From assembly GCA_964521255.1 (NCBI GenBank), contig CAZFRM010000011.1, positions 1-64,000 on the forward strand: a stretch of 64,000 nucleotides of DNA, written 5' to 3'. Position 1 is the stretch's first letter; each line of letters starts with the position of its first letter. Made by a program: the position numbers and the translations under genes. Origin of the DNA: ZC4RG29 sp964521255. GTDB lineage: Bacteria; Bacteroidota; Bacteroidia; Cytophagales; Cyclobacteriaceae. Shown here in pieces: positions 17,346 through 27,302 of this stretch. Under the pieces are notes generated by a model. The model did not search any database and had not been told where the DNA came from. It saw nothing but the letters and a program-made list of their open reading frames with translations.

Positions 17346-17468
17346 TTATCCCTGTGTTAACATTGATAAAAGTATTCCTAATGATATACTGACGACCAGC
17401 GCCATCACTCGCTTGATTCTGGCCGAGATAATACAATCTGTTAAAATTTTTGTCTGTGAATCACTCAT
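17346..17468 (-). CDS. Possible small membrane protein (40 aa)
   Basis: A 40-residue frame with a polar start and one hydrophobic segment (about residues 21-37, MALVVSISLGILLSML), ending in TAA about 100 bases before the minus-strand terminator at 17242. The terminator placement fits a short transcript that carries this frame. There is no family assignment, and the coding status is uncertain. The rest of the 17245-17700 gap shows no other gene that I can support. Confidence 0.3.
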   Translation of the reverse strand: MSDSQTKILTDCIISARIKRVMALVVSISLGILLSMLTQG

Positions 17469-17700
17469 AACTCATTATGATTGATGGGTACTAAAGTCAG
17501 TATTTAAGATTGTCTGCTTCTTTCAAACCCACACCAGAACCTACATTTGTATTTTCTCTGGAGAGTATATCCGATTGGGGACAGATCCCTTGTTTTCTAT
17601 CAAAATTCAATGAATAATCAGGATTTTACCTATTGAGAAGTTGTTAAAAACCCCAATATTTCCAAATAGAACCCCCTAAAAATGACATCTGGTCCAGGAC

Positions 17701-18141
17701 TCAGGCACCTGGCTCATGGAGACTAAGGAAGTCAATTACCTCTTTACGAATGTATTCGGGTCTGATGTGATCGACATCTGCGGTAGCAATTGAGGCAAAT
17801 AGTTCGTTGACAATTCCTGCCTTAAAGCCCATTTTTTCTGCATAAATAATAGCAATTTCTAACTCAACATCTTCAACCGTCTTGTCAAGGTAGATCATAT
17901 ATACTAAGTGATATATGGCTTCTAATTTTTCAACCTTGCCAGGAGGTGTGAATGAAATAGTGCTGATATCATGAGCAGGTTTATTAAGGTCGTTGGAGTT
18001 GATGTTTAATTGAAGCCCCCACTTCAGCAAGCATCGGATATAACGGCTTTCAATTTTTTCACTTTCCAGGAATAAAGCAAGAATGTTAAAATAGCTTTGC
18101 CTGACTGATGTTAGCTGTTCGTAAGTAAGTTCATTCGTCAT
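17701..18141 (-). CDS. TerB-like helical protein
   Basis: A 146-residue all-helical protein. The region LVYMIYLDKTVEDVELEIAIIYAEKMGF (about residues 79-106) resembles the TerB fold: an acidic pair after the first core helix, then a helix ending in KMGF. TerB-like proteins occur near DnaJ-type chaperones, and the next gene upstream is a DnaJ-TPR protein on the same strand, 59 bases away. A membrane-stress role is plausible but unproven. There is no catalytic motif. Confidence 0.55.
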   Translation of the reverse strand: MTNELTYEQLTSVRQSYFNILALFLESEKIESRYIRCLLKWGLQLNINSNDLNKPAHDISTISFTPPGKVEKLEAIYHLVYMIYLDKTVEDVELEIAIIYAEKMGFKAGIVNELFASIATADVDHIRPEYIRKEVIDFLSLHEPGA

Positions 18142-18200
18142 GCTATCTTTTTTTAAGAATGATTGAAACGAGACACGAAGATATCATTTTTTGCTTTGCT

Positions 18201-19379
18201 TTACTGACAGTATTTGGCTTGTTCATTTTTTACATCTAAACCCAATTCGGAAGCTTTATTGAGGTCCTCACATGCCCCTGATCGCAGATTCATTGCTATT
18301 TTAGACAATGCTCTGAGTTTATATGACTCAGCTTCTTTTTTTCGAAGCGAAATTGCCCAATTGCAGTCGGTAATTGCTTCTCTATAATTATGTAGGGTGA
18401 GGTTGGTACGGGCACGTGCTATAAAAATAGCATAGTAAACATCGGGTACATCTTCAGGGTCCATTACAACTTCAAAAGCTGATCCATAAACTTCTGTCAG
18501 ATTCTTTTTAAAAAGTTTTTTACCAAGCGTAAGATAGTGCAACGCTTGTTTCTGGTCGCCGACTTTTTCAATGTTGATAATAGCGATGCGATAAATCAAC
18601 TCCAGGTTCCACGGCTGCTGGTTGAGCAATTGTTTGAGCGCCTGAAGCGATTGTTCATATTGACCAAGATAGTATTGACAATGTGCTATCATATTAAGGG
18701 TTTCCAGGCGCACGGGGTTCTCTTCTTTACTAAGAATGGTGTAATAGTAAACTGCCTGTTTAAAGTTATGTTCCTTATACGAAGCATTTGCCTGGAGACG
18801 AAGTTCAGCTATGAGGCTATCGTGGGCAAAGTTGAACCGGAAATCCAGTGGTTCATTTTTTCTAAGTCCGTTGATCATACTAAAGGCCTGATCAAATTTT
18901 TGATCATCAAAGAGCGAATAAACTTTTTTAAGCCGAAGACTATTTTCCCGCCACTGTTGTGCTTGCTTTTGGTCAATATAGTAGTTGACAGAGTGAATCA
19001 TCGCGAAGCAAATTCCCGATAAAACAATAAACACCAGGAACGCCAGGGCTTGTACCTTAAAATATTCTTTATCAATCCGGTAAGTAAATTGCTGTGCCCT
19101 TCTGAATTCATAATATTTCATCTTCTTTACTTCCCTCCAGTAAGCTTCTGTCAAAACCTGTTCGTGATCTGGATTTTGTCCGTTGTCATAACGAAATTTT
19201 TTCAGGGGATCTGATAAAGTATGATAAGCCTCATTTATCAGTTTGAATTTTTCTTCTGCTTCTTTGTCACCTGCATTGCGATCAGGATGATAAAGCATAG
19301 CCTGCCGCTTATAAGCTGCTCTGATCTTAATGCCGTTTGCATTACGGTCTATTCCTAATATTTCGTAATAGTCAGTCAC
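18201..19379 (-). CDS. Membrane-anchored DnaJ-domain protein with TPR repeats
   Basis: A 392-residue protein. The N-terminal J domain (residues 2-65) has the intact HPD motif at about 31-33 (LYHPDRNAGDKEAEEKF), needed to stimulate DnaK. A membrane segment follows near 112-130. The rest is made of TPR-like helical pairs (for example LDFRFNFAHDSLIAELR and YREAITDCNWAISLRKKEA), ending after a cysteine-containing repeat. No zinc-finger or client-binding domains of canonical DnaJ are present. It probably recruits DnaK to the membrane. It forms a two-gene row with the TerB-like gene. Confidence 0.8.
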   Translation of the reverse strand: MTDYYEILGIDRNANGIKIRAAYKRQAMLYHPDRNAGDKEAEEKFKLINEAYHTLSDPLKKFRYDNGQNPDHEQVLTEAYWREVKKMKYYEFRRAQQFTYRIDKEYFKVQALAFLVFIVLSGICFAMIHSVNYYIDQKQAQQWRENSLRLKKVYSLFDDQKFDQAFSMINGLRKNEPLDFRFNFAHDSLIAELRLQANASYKEHNFKQAVYYYTILSKEENPVRLETLNMIAHCQYYLGQYEQSLQALKQLLNQQPWNLELIYRIAIINIEKVGDQKQALHYLTLGKKLFKKNLTEVYGSAFEVVMDPEDVPDVYYAIFIARARTNLTLHNYREAITDCNWAISLRKKEAESYKLRALSKIAMNLRSGACEDLNKASELGLDVKNEQAKYCQ

Positions 19380-19549
19380 AGAAGAATGCTATTCCTTATA
19401 ACGTAAGATAAGATAAGATAAGAACTTTTCACGAACGTGCAGTTCTTTTTGATGAAATTAAAATCAATGGCAGTTTTCCTTTGGGGAAAGTAAATGATTT
19501 ACAGAATAAATTTGGATATACTGCTTGTAAATGCAGTGAAGGCTACTCG

Positions 19550-22321
19550 CTATTTTTTAACGAGGAATTTCTGGCGCCATTGATCTTTTCGCCCCTTCAG
19601 TTCAATAAAATACATTCCGCCTGGCAGGTCTCCAATATAGATGTTCATCGTATGGCCTTGCGGGACCTGTTTACTGTTTTGAATGAGCAGGCCATTTATT
19701 GAGTGAATGGCAAAGACTACCTCGGGACTATTCTCTACAAGTGGTAATTCAACGTTAAGGTATTTTTCAGCGGGGTTGGGGTAAATCGTTAATGCGCCGT
19801 GACTTTTTTTTTCAACATCGCTGATCACTTCCACGTCGAGGAAACGAAACCAGTTGATGTTAAATTCAGGCTGAATGATTTTGACGCGCAAAAGGGAATT
19901 ACCTTCCTTAAGTTGAATTTTTGTTTTTACAGTTTGCCAATTTTGCCAGCCTCCGGTAACCGGCACATCAACAGTAACGCTGTTTAGCAATGCACCTTCT
20001 GATGATCGTTGTTCCATCAGGAGTTTTCCGGCCTGGCTGTTACAGGCAATGCGCACTTCAAGCGGATAGCTGCCGTCGCCCGGAACACGAATAAGATAAT
20101 CAAGGTAATCTCCTGCATTAGTATACCCTACGTTATAGCCACCGCCTGTATCGGTTGTCGTTTCCAACTGAAGACCCTGGTTGAAAGTAAAATCTTCTGC
20201 TTCAAGCCTTCCGGGAATGGAGAAGTGTACAGGAAGGTTGTTGGATACAACCAGGTTTGTAAAATCTTCCAGGAAGGTATCAGCGGTAGCTTTTACTTCA
20301 TCACCCTCATAGCCGATGGTAATAATATCATTATCATAAATTTCGCGATCTATGCTAATTATGATTGTTGTTGGATGGGAAGCATCGGGTTGTGCGGAGC
20401 TAACCGGCACTTCGTTTCCATTAATTTTTACGTTGAATCCGTTAGTACCATTCAATGTAGATGCATTAATTTTTTTATTTAATACGATATGGATAGCATC
20501 TCCGGTAGGTGAGGTTTTAGCGCCAATTACTTTGAAAGGAACTTCATTTATCTTTTTATTCAAGGCGAACGTTAAGAAACCAAGATTTGCCCCGCCCTTT
20601 TCAATTTCTAAACGTAATCGCTGTGTGCCTTTGTACAACACTACATTATCAATGATCCTGTTATTCCAAACCTGGTTTCCGCCGGTAGAAGAAAGCTCAA
20701 GGGATTCGGTAATATCGGCGCCATTGAGATTTAATTTAACCTTAGCGCCTGTTCCCGAAGAAGCATATCGCAACGTTACCTGGTATGATGCTGATGAGTC
20801 CACTGTTAATGTGTATTGCATCCATTCACCATCTTGTGTCCAGCCCACATTGAATCCATTTGAATTTGCATCTCCATCACTTGATGCTTCAATGTCAACA
20901 CCATCGTTGCGATAGCTCCATCCGCTATTCCAGGCGGTGTACGTGCTTGTGTTTACATGGTATGTAGCGCTATCGTTATCCGCGTAAGCTTTTCCATAAC
21001 GTCCCAGGTCATAATCTGACAGGTGTATTACGCCGGGAACATTATTTTCTGCAAAAGGAATGGTTGATGCATCATTGACCTGGCGGAACATAGCATCAAT
21101 TACATCTTTGCGATAAATGTTATTTTCAATTTTTAAATTTTCTGCAAGTTGAATCAAGGCTTGCTGAGCAAAGTCAACCGTAGGTTTCGTGCCGCCATTT
21201 TTCCAATAGTTTAACAATGTATTGTAGCCATCATTTCTTTCAATAGTAAGCGGATTTACAACGGAGCCTACTTTTTTCATTGGCCACCAGGCCCATCCGA
21301 TGGAATTATTTTCCATTAAGCGAATGGCATTGGCAAACCAAACATTGGAATTTTCTCCCGATTCGCCCAGCCATACCGGTAGGTTTTGCTGATTGCGCAT
21401 ATCAATGGCAAACTGAATGGATCCCTGGTCATTATAGTTCCAGTACTTGTGAAAGCTTGCCACCATGTTGTTATCCCACTTGGGAAAAATGTTGGTGTAG
21501 TTATTTCCCCAGCAATTGCCCTCGATATAGATAATGTGGTTTTGATCGACTTCACGAATAGCGTTTGTGATATCAACATAAAGTTGCCGGATCGGAGCGT
21601 TGTTTGTTTCGCCGCAACCGTTTTGATTAGCTCCTGTAGTAAAATTCCAATTCGGTTCATTGATGAGATCATAGCCGCCAATCCACTCTTCATTGGCATA
21701 TCGTTCAGCAAGTTTTTTCCAAAGCGCAATGGTCTTTTGCTTATTAGCGTCGCTTTCCCATAGAGAAGGTTTTGATGAATCATAATCTGAAATAGCTGCA
21801 TCACGACCTTGTCCGCCAGGCGCTGCGTGTAAATCCAGGATGAGATAGATTTGATTTGCTTCACACCACTCCAGCAATTTGTCTGTCATGGCAAATCCTT
21901 TTTCAAGCCATGTATTTTGTCCGGCTACAGGTTCCTGTTCAATGGGCAAGGTGAAAAGATTGTAATGCATGGGCAGTCGCACAGAATTAAATCCCCACGA
22001 TGCCAGCGAATCGATGTCTGTCTTTGTACAATGATTAGCATACCACGCATCGTAAAAGGCTACTGTATTTTCTTCACCCACCAGATCTTTGATCTTTGCG
22101 CGAATCTCGTGCTGAGCATTGGCGAAACTGTTGGTCTCTAACATGTATCCCTCCTGCAACATCCAGCCGCCGAGTCCCATGCCCCGCAGAATAATTTCAT
22201 TTCCGGTTTTATCTATAATTTTTTTACCCTCTACATGAAGGTATTGGGCAGAGAGGCTTACACATGAGAAAATCACTCCGAAAGTGGTCAGAAAAAATAA
22301 ACGTTTGTATAGCGGGTGCAT
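19550..22321 (-). CDS. GH5-type glycoside hydrolase with CBM6-like modules and T9SS signal
   Basis: A 923-residue secreted enzyme. After a signal peptide ending SAQ comes a GH5 (cellulase superfamily) domain, about residues 30-380. Its acid/base Glu is in DLINEPNW (near 222) and its nucleophile Glu in WLGESGEN (near 321). The opening GNEIILRGMGLGGWML resembles exo-beta-1,3-glucanase-like GH5 enzymes. Two beta-sandwich carbohydrate-binding regions follow (about 435-575 and 700-830; the second starts IPGRLEAEDF and is clearly CBM6-like). The C terminus (LTIYPNPAEKYLNVELP ... FLVKK) is a type-A Por/T9SS sorting domain. It is first in the glucan utilisation locus, divergent from regulator 1. Confidence 0.85.
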   Translation of the reverse strand: MHPLYKRLFFLTTFGVIFSCVSLSAQYLHVEGKKIIDKTGNEIILRGMGLGGWMLQEGYMLETNSFANAQHEIRAKIKDLVGEENTVAFYDAWYANHCTKTDIDSLASWGFNSVRLPMHYNLFTLPIEQEPVAGQNTWLEKGFAMTDKLLEWCEANQIYLILDLHAAPGGQGRDAAISDYDSSKPSLWESDANKQKTIALWKKLAERYANEEWIGGYDLINEPNWNFTTGANQNGCGETNNAPIRQLYVDITNAIREVDQNHIIYIEGNCWGNNYTNIFPKWDNNMVASFHKYWNYNDQGSIQFAIDMRNQQNLPVWLGESGENSNVWFANAIRLMENNSIGWAWWPMKKVGSVVNPLTIERNDGYNTLLNYWKNGGTKPTVDFAQQALIQLAENLKIENNIYRKDVIDAMFRQVNDASTIPFAENNVPGVIHLSDYDLGRYGKAYADNDSATYHVNTSTYTAWNSGWSYRNDGVDIEASSDGDANSNGFNVGWTQDGEWMQYTLTVDSSASYQVTLRYASSGTGAKVKLNLNGADITESLELSSTGGNQVWNNRIIDNVVLYKGTQRLRLEIEKGGANLGFLTFALNKKINEVPFKVIGAKTSPTGDAIHIVLNKKINASTLNGTNGFNVKINGNEVPVSSAQPDASHPTTIIISIDREIYDNDIITIGYEGDEVKATADTFLEDFTNLVVSNNLPVHFSIPGRLEAEDFTFNQGLQLETTTDTGGGYNVGYTNAGDYLDYLIRVPGDGSYPLEVRIACNSQAGKLLMEQRSSEGALLNSVTVDVPVTGGWQNWQTVKTKIQLKEGNSLLRVKIIQPEFNINWFRFLDVEVISDVEKKSHGALTIYPNPAEKYLNVELPLVENSPEVVFAIHSINGLLIQNSKQVPQGHTMNIYIGDLPGGMYFIELKGRKDQWRQKFLVKK

Positions 22322-22598
22322 GCAGATCAGTATTTAAAGATCAATATTTAAAATAGTTTGCAATCGTTTAAGTACTCAATTAAGTCAGATGAATTGGAAT
22401 ATTGTTATAACTAAATACATCTCGTCCACTTCAAGCGCTTTTTCAGGACACGTCATCATTACTTCAATACTTATTTTCAAACTGACTATCAGCTATTTAA
22501 ATTTTATTTTGGTCACTTACCTGTTTAGGGATGAGTTCAAAAAGTGTAACTTTCGATTTCCCTTTTCCAACTCTATTTTGGGCATTTTAAATTGAACG
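22322..22598. promoter_or_regulatory. Divergent intergenic region, GH5 / regulator 1
   Basis: 277 AT-rich bases between the divergent starts of the GH5 gene and the first propeller regulator. No gene is visible; both promoters must lie here. I could not identify an operator by eye. Confidence 0.4.
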
Positions 22599-25559
22599 AT
22601 GGTCGTTGGCATTATTTACCGAAAGATAAGTGTAAGTCGTATTTTTTTGGCTTTCATCATAGTATTGAATGTGATTCCCGGGCTTTTGTGTGCACAAAAA
22701 AACACACCGTTTCATATTCAGGGCGTACCCCGGATAATTCATTTCACTAAAAAGGAATTCAACTCCGATGCTCAATTCTGGGCAATGTGCCAGGATAAAA
22801 AAGGTATATTATATTTTGGAAACAACGAGGGGGTATTGGTTTTTGATGGAGGACATTGGCAAAAAGTAGTGCTGCCGAACCGATCGTCAGTTCGTTCTTT
22901 AAGACTTAGCCAGGATGGACAAATTTATGCCGGTGGTTTTAATGAGTTGGGCATTGTAAAATGTGATTCCTATGGGAAGTATTATTATGAATCTAAAGTT
23001 GAACTGCTTCGCCAGGAAGATCGTAACATTGAAAATGTCTGGCAGATACATGAAGCAGAAGGTTATGTGATTTTCAGAACAGCGAAAAAGCTAATTGCTC
23101 TCAAATCTTCAAAAGCAATTACACTGCCCACCACGGGTAATTACTGGTACTCCGCTGTCATCGATGATCAGTATTATGTGCTGGATAACGAAGGCTTTAA
23201 AAAACTTAACCTCACCTCACTTGTATTTGAAGACCTGGTGGGTAATGCGGCTTTTCAAAATCAGGAAGTGTTGGCACTCCTGCCGGGATTTAATAATGCA
23301 GGATTGATACTCCTTACAAAGAAGGGACGCATTTATAACATTAATGAAAAAGAGAAGTCAGCAACTTTCGTAAGGCAATTAATTCCGGAGAACTCAAACA
23401 ATCTTTCCATCTGTGCTACACGTTCTACCGCGGGCCAGTATTATATTGGCACGCTGAGTGAAAAAATTATTGTTCTGGATGCTTCCGGAAATAATATTAC
23501 GCTCAGCGATGCCTTTCAGAATTTACAGGACAACACAGTGCTTAATCTTTTTGAAAGTAATGATGGTAACATTTGGGCATTGCTAAACAATGGAATTGAC
23601 TGCATTGATGTTTCTTCACCCATGTCAATGTTAGTTGACAATGCTTCCGTTTTTGATGTGTTGTTTGTTAACAATACCATGCATGTCGCTACCAACCAGG
23701 GTGTGTTGGTGTCGGACTATTATCCCGGAAAATATTTTTCGCCCTATGCATTTTCCAAAGTGCCCGGGCTTGAAGGACAAGCCTGGTCGCTACAGTATTT
23801 TAATAGTCGTATTCTGTGTAGCCACGATCGCGGATTATTTGAGCTGTCGAAGAATGGGGTAAGGCGCATTCCAGGTATCACAGGTGTGTGGAAAGTCATT
23901 CCCGTTAAAGGCAGAGAAGGGTATTTTCTTGGATGTACGTATGAAACAATTTACCTGATCAGGTATGAGGAGCCCGGAGGTTTTGTTGTTGTGAACAAGA
24001 TTGAAGGATTCAATGAATCAAGCCGCGATATTTTACAAAGTGATGAGCCCGGTGTTTTCTGGGTGTGTCATGGTTATAAAGGTGTATTTCGCATCAAGAT
24101 CAATGAAGATTTCAGTCGCGTTGTAGGGCTCGAACATTTTAAAGGAGACCATGGATTGCCTTCGCCTTTTAATATCAATGTATTTCGATGGAGAAATGAT
24201 ATTGTATTCACCACTAACGAGGGCATTTACACCTTCGATGAGCAATCTGGCCACTTCAACATACATGCTGAACTGACACGATTGTTTGGAGTGGACCACA
24301 ATGTGAGAAAGCTTTTGGAACGCGGAGACCGTACCTGGTTTGTTGACGATGATGAAGCCGGCTACTTCATGACCGGCGATTCGGCTTATGTTTTAGAGAA
24401 GGGATTATTCCTCAGTTTAAAGGGAACATTCAACCAGGGCATGGAGTGTATTATTCCTGTTGACGATAACCAGGTCTTAATGGGAACGATCAGCGGATTA
24501 TATGCTTTTAACGTTTCCTTCAGACCCTCCGTGAAAAAGACAGTTCCGTTATTTACCAGTGTTCAGATTCAATTGCCGTCTGGTATGGAGCAGGCATTAC
24601 TCAATCCATCCCATGCGCCGAAACTTGAAGTAGACAATAAAAGCAGCAGTATCCGGTTTGATTTTGCTGTTCCTGATTTCCAGGACCGGATGAATATTCA
24701 ATACAGTTATCGTCTGGATGATGTAGACAGGCGATGGTCTGCGTGGCAGGAAACTTCATACAAAGAATTAAGTTACCTGCGTCCGGGGAAATATGTTTTT
24801 CGGGTGAAAGCAAGAAGTTTATTGGGAGAAATTTCGGAAGAAGTTGCTTATCCCTTTCAGGTTATGCCGTCCTGGTATCAAACCTGGTGGGCGTATACGT
24901 TATATTCCATATTGATTGTAATTGCGATTGTGTCGGGATCTAAAATGCTGAAGCGGAAAATTCAGTTTGAAAAAGAAAAAACCAAGGAAGAAGAAGCCAA
25001 GAAAAGAAAAGTACTTGAGCTGGAAATTCAACAGGTCCGGTTAACACGTGAGAAGGAGCAAATCATTAAAGATAAAGAACAACTTGAAGAGGATGTAATT
25101 TACAAGAGCAAGGAGCTGGCGAATTATACGATGCTGATGGTGAAGAAGCGTGAACTCCTTACCGAAATGTATGATGAATTAAAAAAACTGAAAGATCATT
25201 TGAGAAATGATGCATCGCGGCTTATTGTTCGCGACCTGACAAAAAAAATTAATGCTAACCTGGAAGATGAAGAACATCTTAAGATATTCGAAGCGAACTT
25301 TGAACGCGTTCACCATGAATTTTTTACACACCTGAAAACATCGTTTGTCGACCTTACGCAAAAGGAACTTCAATTGTGCGCGTTTGTGCGAATGAATCTG
25401 ACCAATAAGGAAATTGCTTCTATTCTGAATATTTCTGTAAGAGGTGTAGAGACTGCGCGTTACCGCTTGCGCAAACGGCTTGGCATGAGCCACGAACAAG
25501 ATATGTCTGCATTCCTGGAAAAACTGTATTCTTCTACGACTGCTCCCCAGGAAGGATAA
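22599..25559 (+). CDS. Propeller - Y_Y_Y - HTH transmembrane regulator 1
   Basis: A 986-residue sensor-regulator. Signal/anchor at residues 8-32; then two-component-regulator-type propeller blades (AQFWAMCQDKKGILYFGNN, NDGNIWALLNN) to about 650; then a Y_Y_Y domain (YSYRLDDVDRRWSAWQ, LRPGKYVFRVKAR). One membrane helix lies near 762-784, followed by a coiled coil and a C-terminal LuxR-type helix-turn-helix (about 919-965, LTNKEIASILNISVRGVETA). It has no histidine kinase or receiver domain, so it should bind glycan breakdown products outside and DNA inside, SusR-fashion. It ends one base before the convergent GH128 stop. Confidence 0.85.
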   Translation: MVVGIIYRKISVSRIFLAFIIVLNVIPGLLCAQKNTPFHIQGVPRIIHFTKKEFNSDAQFWAMCQDKKGILYFGNNEGVLVFDGGHWQKVVLPNRSSVRSLRLSQDGQIYAGGFNELGIVKCDSYGKYYYESKVELLRQEDRNIENVWQIHEAEGYVIFRTAKKLIALKSSKAITLPTTGNYWYSAVIDDQYYVLDNEGFKKLNLTSLVFEDLVGNAAFQNQEVLALLPGFNNAGLILLTKKGRIYNINEKEKSATFVRQLIPENSNNLSICATRSTAGQYYIGTLSEKIIVLDASGNNITLSDAFQNLQDNTVLNLFESNDGNIWALLNNGIDCIDVSSPMSMLVDNASVFDVLFVNNTMHVATNQGVLVSDYYPGKYFSPYAFSKVPGLEGQAWSLQYFNSRILCSHDRGLFELSKNGVRRIPGITGVWKVIPVKGREGYFLGCTYETIYLIRYEEPGGFVVVNKIEGFNESSRDILQSDEPGVFWVCHGYKGVFRIKINEDFSRVVGLEHFKGDHGLPSPFNINVFRWRNDIVFTTNEGIYTFDEQSGHFNIHAELTRLFGVDHNVRKLLERGDRTWFVDDDEAGYFMTGDSAYVLEKGLFLSLKGTFNQGMECIIPVDDNQVLMGTISGLYAFNVSFRPSVKKTVPLFTSVQIQLPSGMEQALLNPSHAPKLEVDNKSSSIRFDFAVPDFQDRMNIQYSYRLDDVDRRWSAWQETSYKELSYLRPGKYVFRVKARSLLGEISEEVAYPFQVMPSWYQTWWAYTLYSILIVIAIVSGSKMLKRKIQFEKEKTKEEEAKKRKVLELEIQQVRLTREKEQIIKDKEQLEEDVIYKSKELANYTMLMVKKRELLTEMYDELKKLKDHLRNDASRLIVRDLTKKINANLEDEEHLKIFEANFERVHHEFFTHLKTSFVDLTQKELQLCAFVRMNLTNKEIASILNISVRGVETARYRLRKRLGMSHEQDMSAFLEKLYSSTTAPQEG

Positions 25560-25560
25560 A

Positions 25561-27036
25561 TCAGTTTAGCAGTATTTTTTGTATGCCGGTTTCTCCGGAT
25601 GATGTTTGAAACTTCAGAAAGTAAATCCCTTGTGGCAGGAAGCTGATATCAAGAGAAGAACTGCTGGCAAGATCCGTGAAGCTGAAAAGAGTTCTTCCTG
25701 TCAGATCTATTATTTCTGCTTCTTTAATTTTTACTGCATTATTTATGGAAAGTATTCCTTTGGTTGGATTCGGGAAAAATGTTCTCGTGTTATTTTCCAT
25801 ACCATCTAATCCAAGAACAACTTCTTTAGTAAACTTCAGCCAGTTGAGATTAAATCCTCCTGACACTGATCGTAATCGTATCAGATGATTTCCTTCGGGA
25901 AGATCGAGAGGTACAATCGTTGTTTGCCAGCTTTGCCAGCCTCCGGTATTAGCAAGTTGAATAGTCTGCGTCAATTTTCCATCGATAAAAAACTCAAATG
26001 ATGTATTGTAATTCGCAGAAGCACGTACGCTGAGAAAATAATTTGTTGACTCAGGAACGGTAATGCCATATTCAAGCCAGTCACCAGCATCAATATAGCC
26101 AACGTTGGCAAAGCCAGATTCATCTTGTGTCAGCTCAAGCAAAACTCCACTCATTTTATTATAATGTTCAGCTTCAATTGTTGCAGGTATTGGGTAATAG
26201 ATATCCGGGTTATGAAGCGGCATGTTTACATAAATTTCTCCAAGTTCTGTAAGCTTGCCAGGTTGCCCGTTTCCCAGTAGCCCGATGTAGGGTGCTCCTG
26301 TATGCCGTCCTGTAAACCACGCATATCGATATATAGCCGGATCATTCTCCAGGTAATCTACAGCGCCAACCAGGAAGTTTTTCTGATCGTGAAGCGTCGG
26401 ATTATTTTCCCAGTTCGCAAACTCGGTCAGCCAAATAGGCCTATCGTATTTTGCAAACAACCCGACATACCATTGTAATGCACTGACGTTTCCCATATAG
26501 CTGTGGATGGCAATATGATCAACGCGACAGTTAGTGCAGGCGGCAAAAAAATCATCCAGGTATTTTACCGGGTCTGTGTAAGTAATGCCGTCTTCAACTA
26601 CGCATTGATCGCAATAATTCATAGCAGGGCCTACAATTTCAAGATCGAACTCATCAGCAATTTCTTCAAGTTCAGGCCACATTGCGGCAGCTTGTGAAGG
26701 CGTCATGTTAGCCTGCGTTGTGAAGTTGGGTTCATTCCAGCCCAGAATATATTTCACCTGCGGATGAGTGGATAGAAATGATCGCATAGCTTCCTTGTCA
26801 AAGGCCCCATTCCAGGCCATCGGAACATAATCAAATCCGTAATTCTGATAGATATTAATGACGGTGCTTTCCGGTTGATGGTACCAGTTATACCACCACG
26901 TCACGCCTTTCGAAAGCGCTTGCAGATCGGCAATAGTGTTGTTTCCATACGCTACACCCCGCTTTTCGCTTTTAGATTGTGCAGTGCACATGATTGATAT
27001 CAAAAAACATACAGCCAACAGCGATCTGCTCAACAT
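25561..27036 (-). CDS. GH128-like beta-1,3-glucanase with CBM6 and T9SS signal
   Basis: A 491-residue secreted enzyme. Signal peptide ends TAQ. The catalytic TIM barrel (about residues 22-245) resembles GH128/asl1-like hydrolases: KRGVAYGNN start, GVTWWYNWYHQP, acid/base Glu in LGWNEPNF (near 100), nucleophile Glu in WLTEFANW (near 205). A CBM6 follows (about 275-405; IEAEHYNKMSG, VGYIDAGDWLEYGI), then a type-A T9SS sorting domain (TFFPNPTKGILSINN). Known GH128 enzymes cut beta-1,3-glucans, which agrees with the GH16 gene in the same locus. It is divergent from regulator 2. Confidence 0.85.
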   Translation of the reverse strand: MLSRSLLAVCFLISIMCTAQSKSEKRGVAYGNNTIADLQALSKGVTWWYNWYHQPESTVINIYQNYGFDYVPMAWNGAFDKEAMRSFLSTHPQVKYILGWNEPNFTTQANMTPSQAAAMWPELEEIADEFDLEIVGPAMNYCDQCVVEDGITYTDPVKYLDDFFAACTNCRVDHIAIHSYMGNVSALQWYVGLFAKYDRPIWLTEFANWENNPTLHDQKNFLVGAVDYLENDPAIYRYAWFTGRHTGAPYIGLLGNGQPGKLTELGEIYVNMPLHNPDIYYPIPATIEAEHYNKMSGVLLELTQDESGFANVGYIDAGDWLEYGITVPESTNYFLSVRASANYNTSFEFFIDGKLTQTIQLANTGGWQSWQTTIVPLDLPEGNHLIRLRSVSGGFNLNWLKFTKEVVLGLDGMENNTRTFFPNPTKGILSINNAVKIKEAEIIDLTGRTLFSFTDLASSSSLDISFLPQGIYFLKFQTSSGETGIQKILLN

Positions 27037-27302
27037 AGTCTTTATTTAGAAACTTAAAGTTCACGGTTCGAGACAACGTCTCCAAAAAAAATGCTACGGT
27101 AAAAGTACGGTGAAAGCCATCGATGAGAAATAAAACCTTTGTTTCTGTTACTTAAATAAAGAATTTAACGTGAATGAAACTTTACTTGCCCGTTGCGGAG
27201 TGCTGACAATTGGAAAATTTATGCTCGATTTTTTTCTTTGTATATATTATACGCTGCGGAATGGGTGAGGTTTTACGTTGTATGTGTGCAATTCACAGGG
27301 TG
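27037..27302. promoter_or_regulatory. Divergent intergenic region, GH128 / regulator 2
   Basis: About 266 bases between divergent starts. The regulator frame is open through part of this (from a TTG at 27210), but that part lacks a plausible signal peptide start, so I treat it as leader. No defined operator was recognised. Confidence 0.35.
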
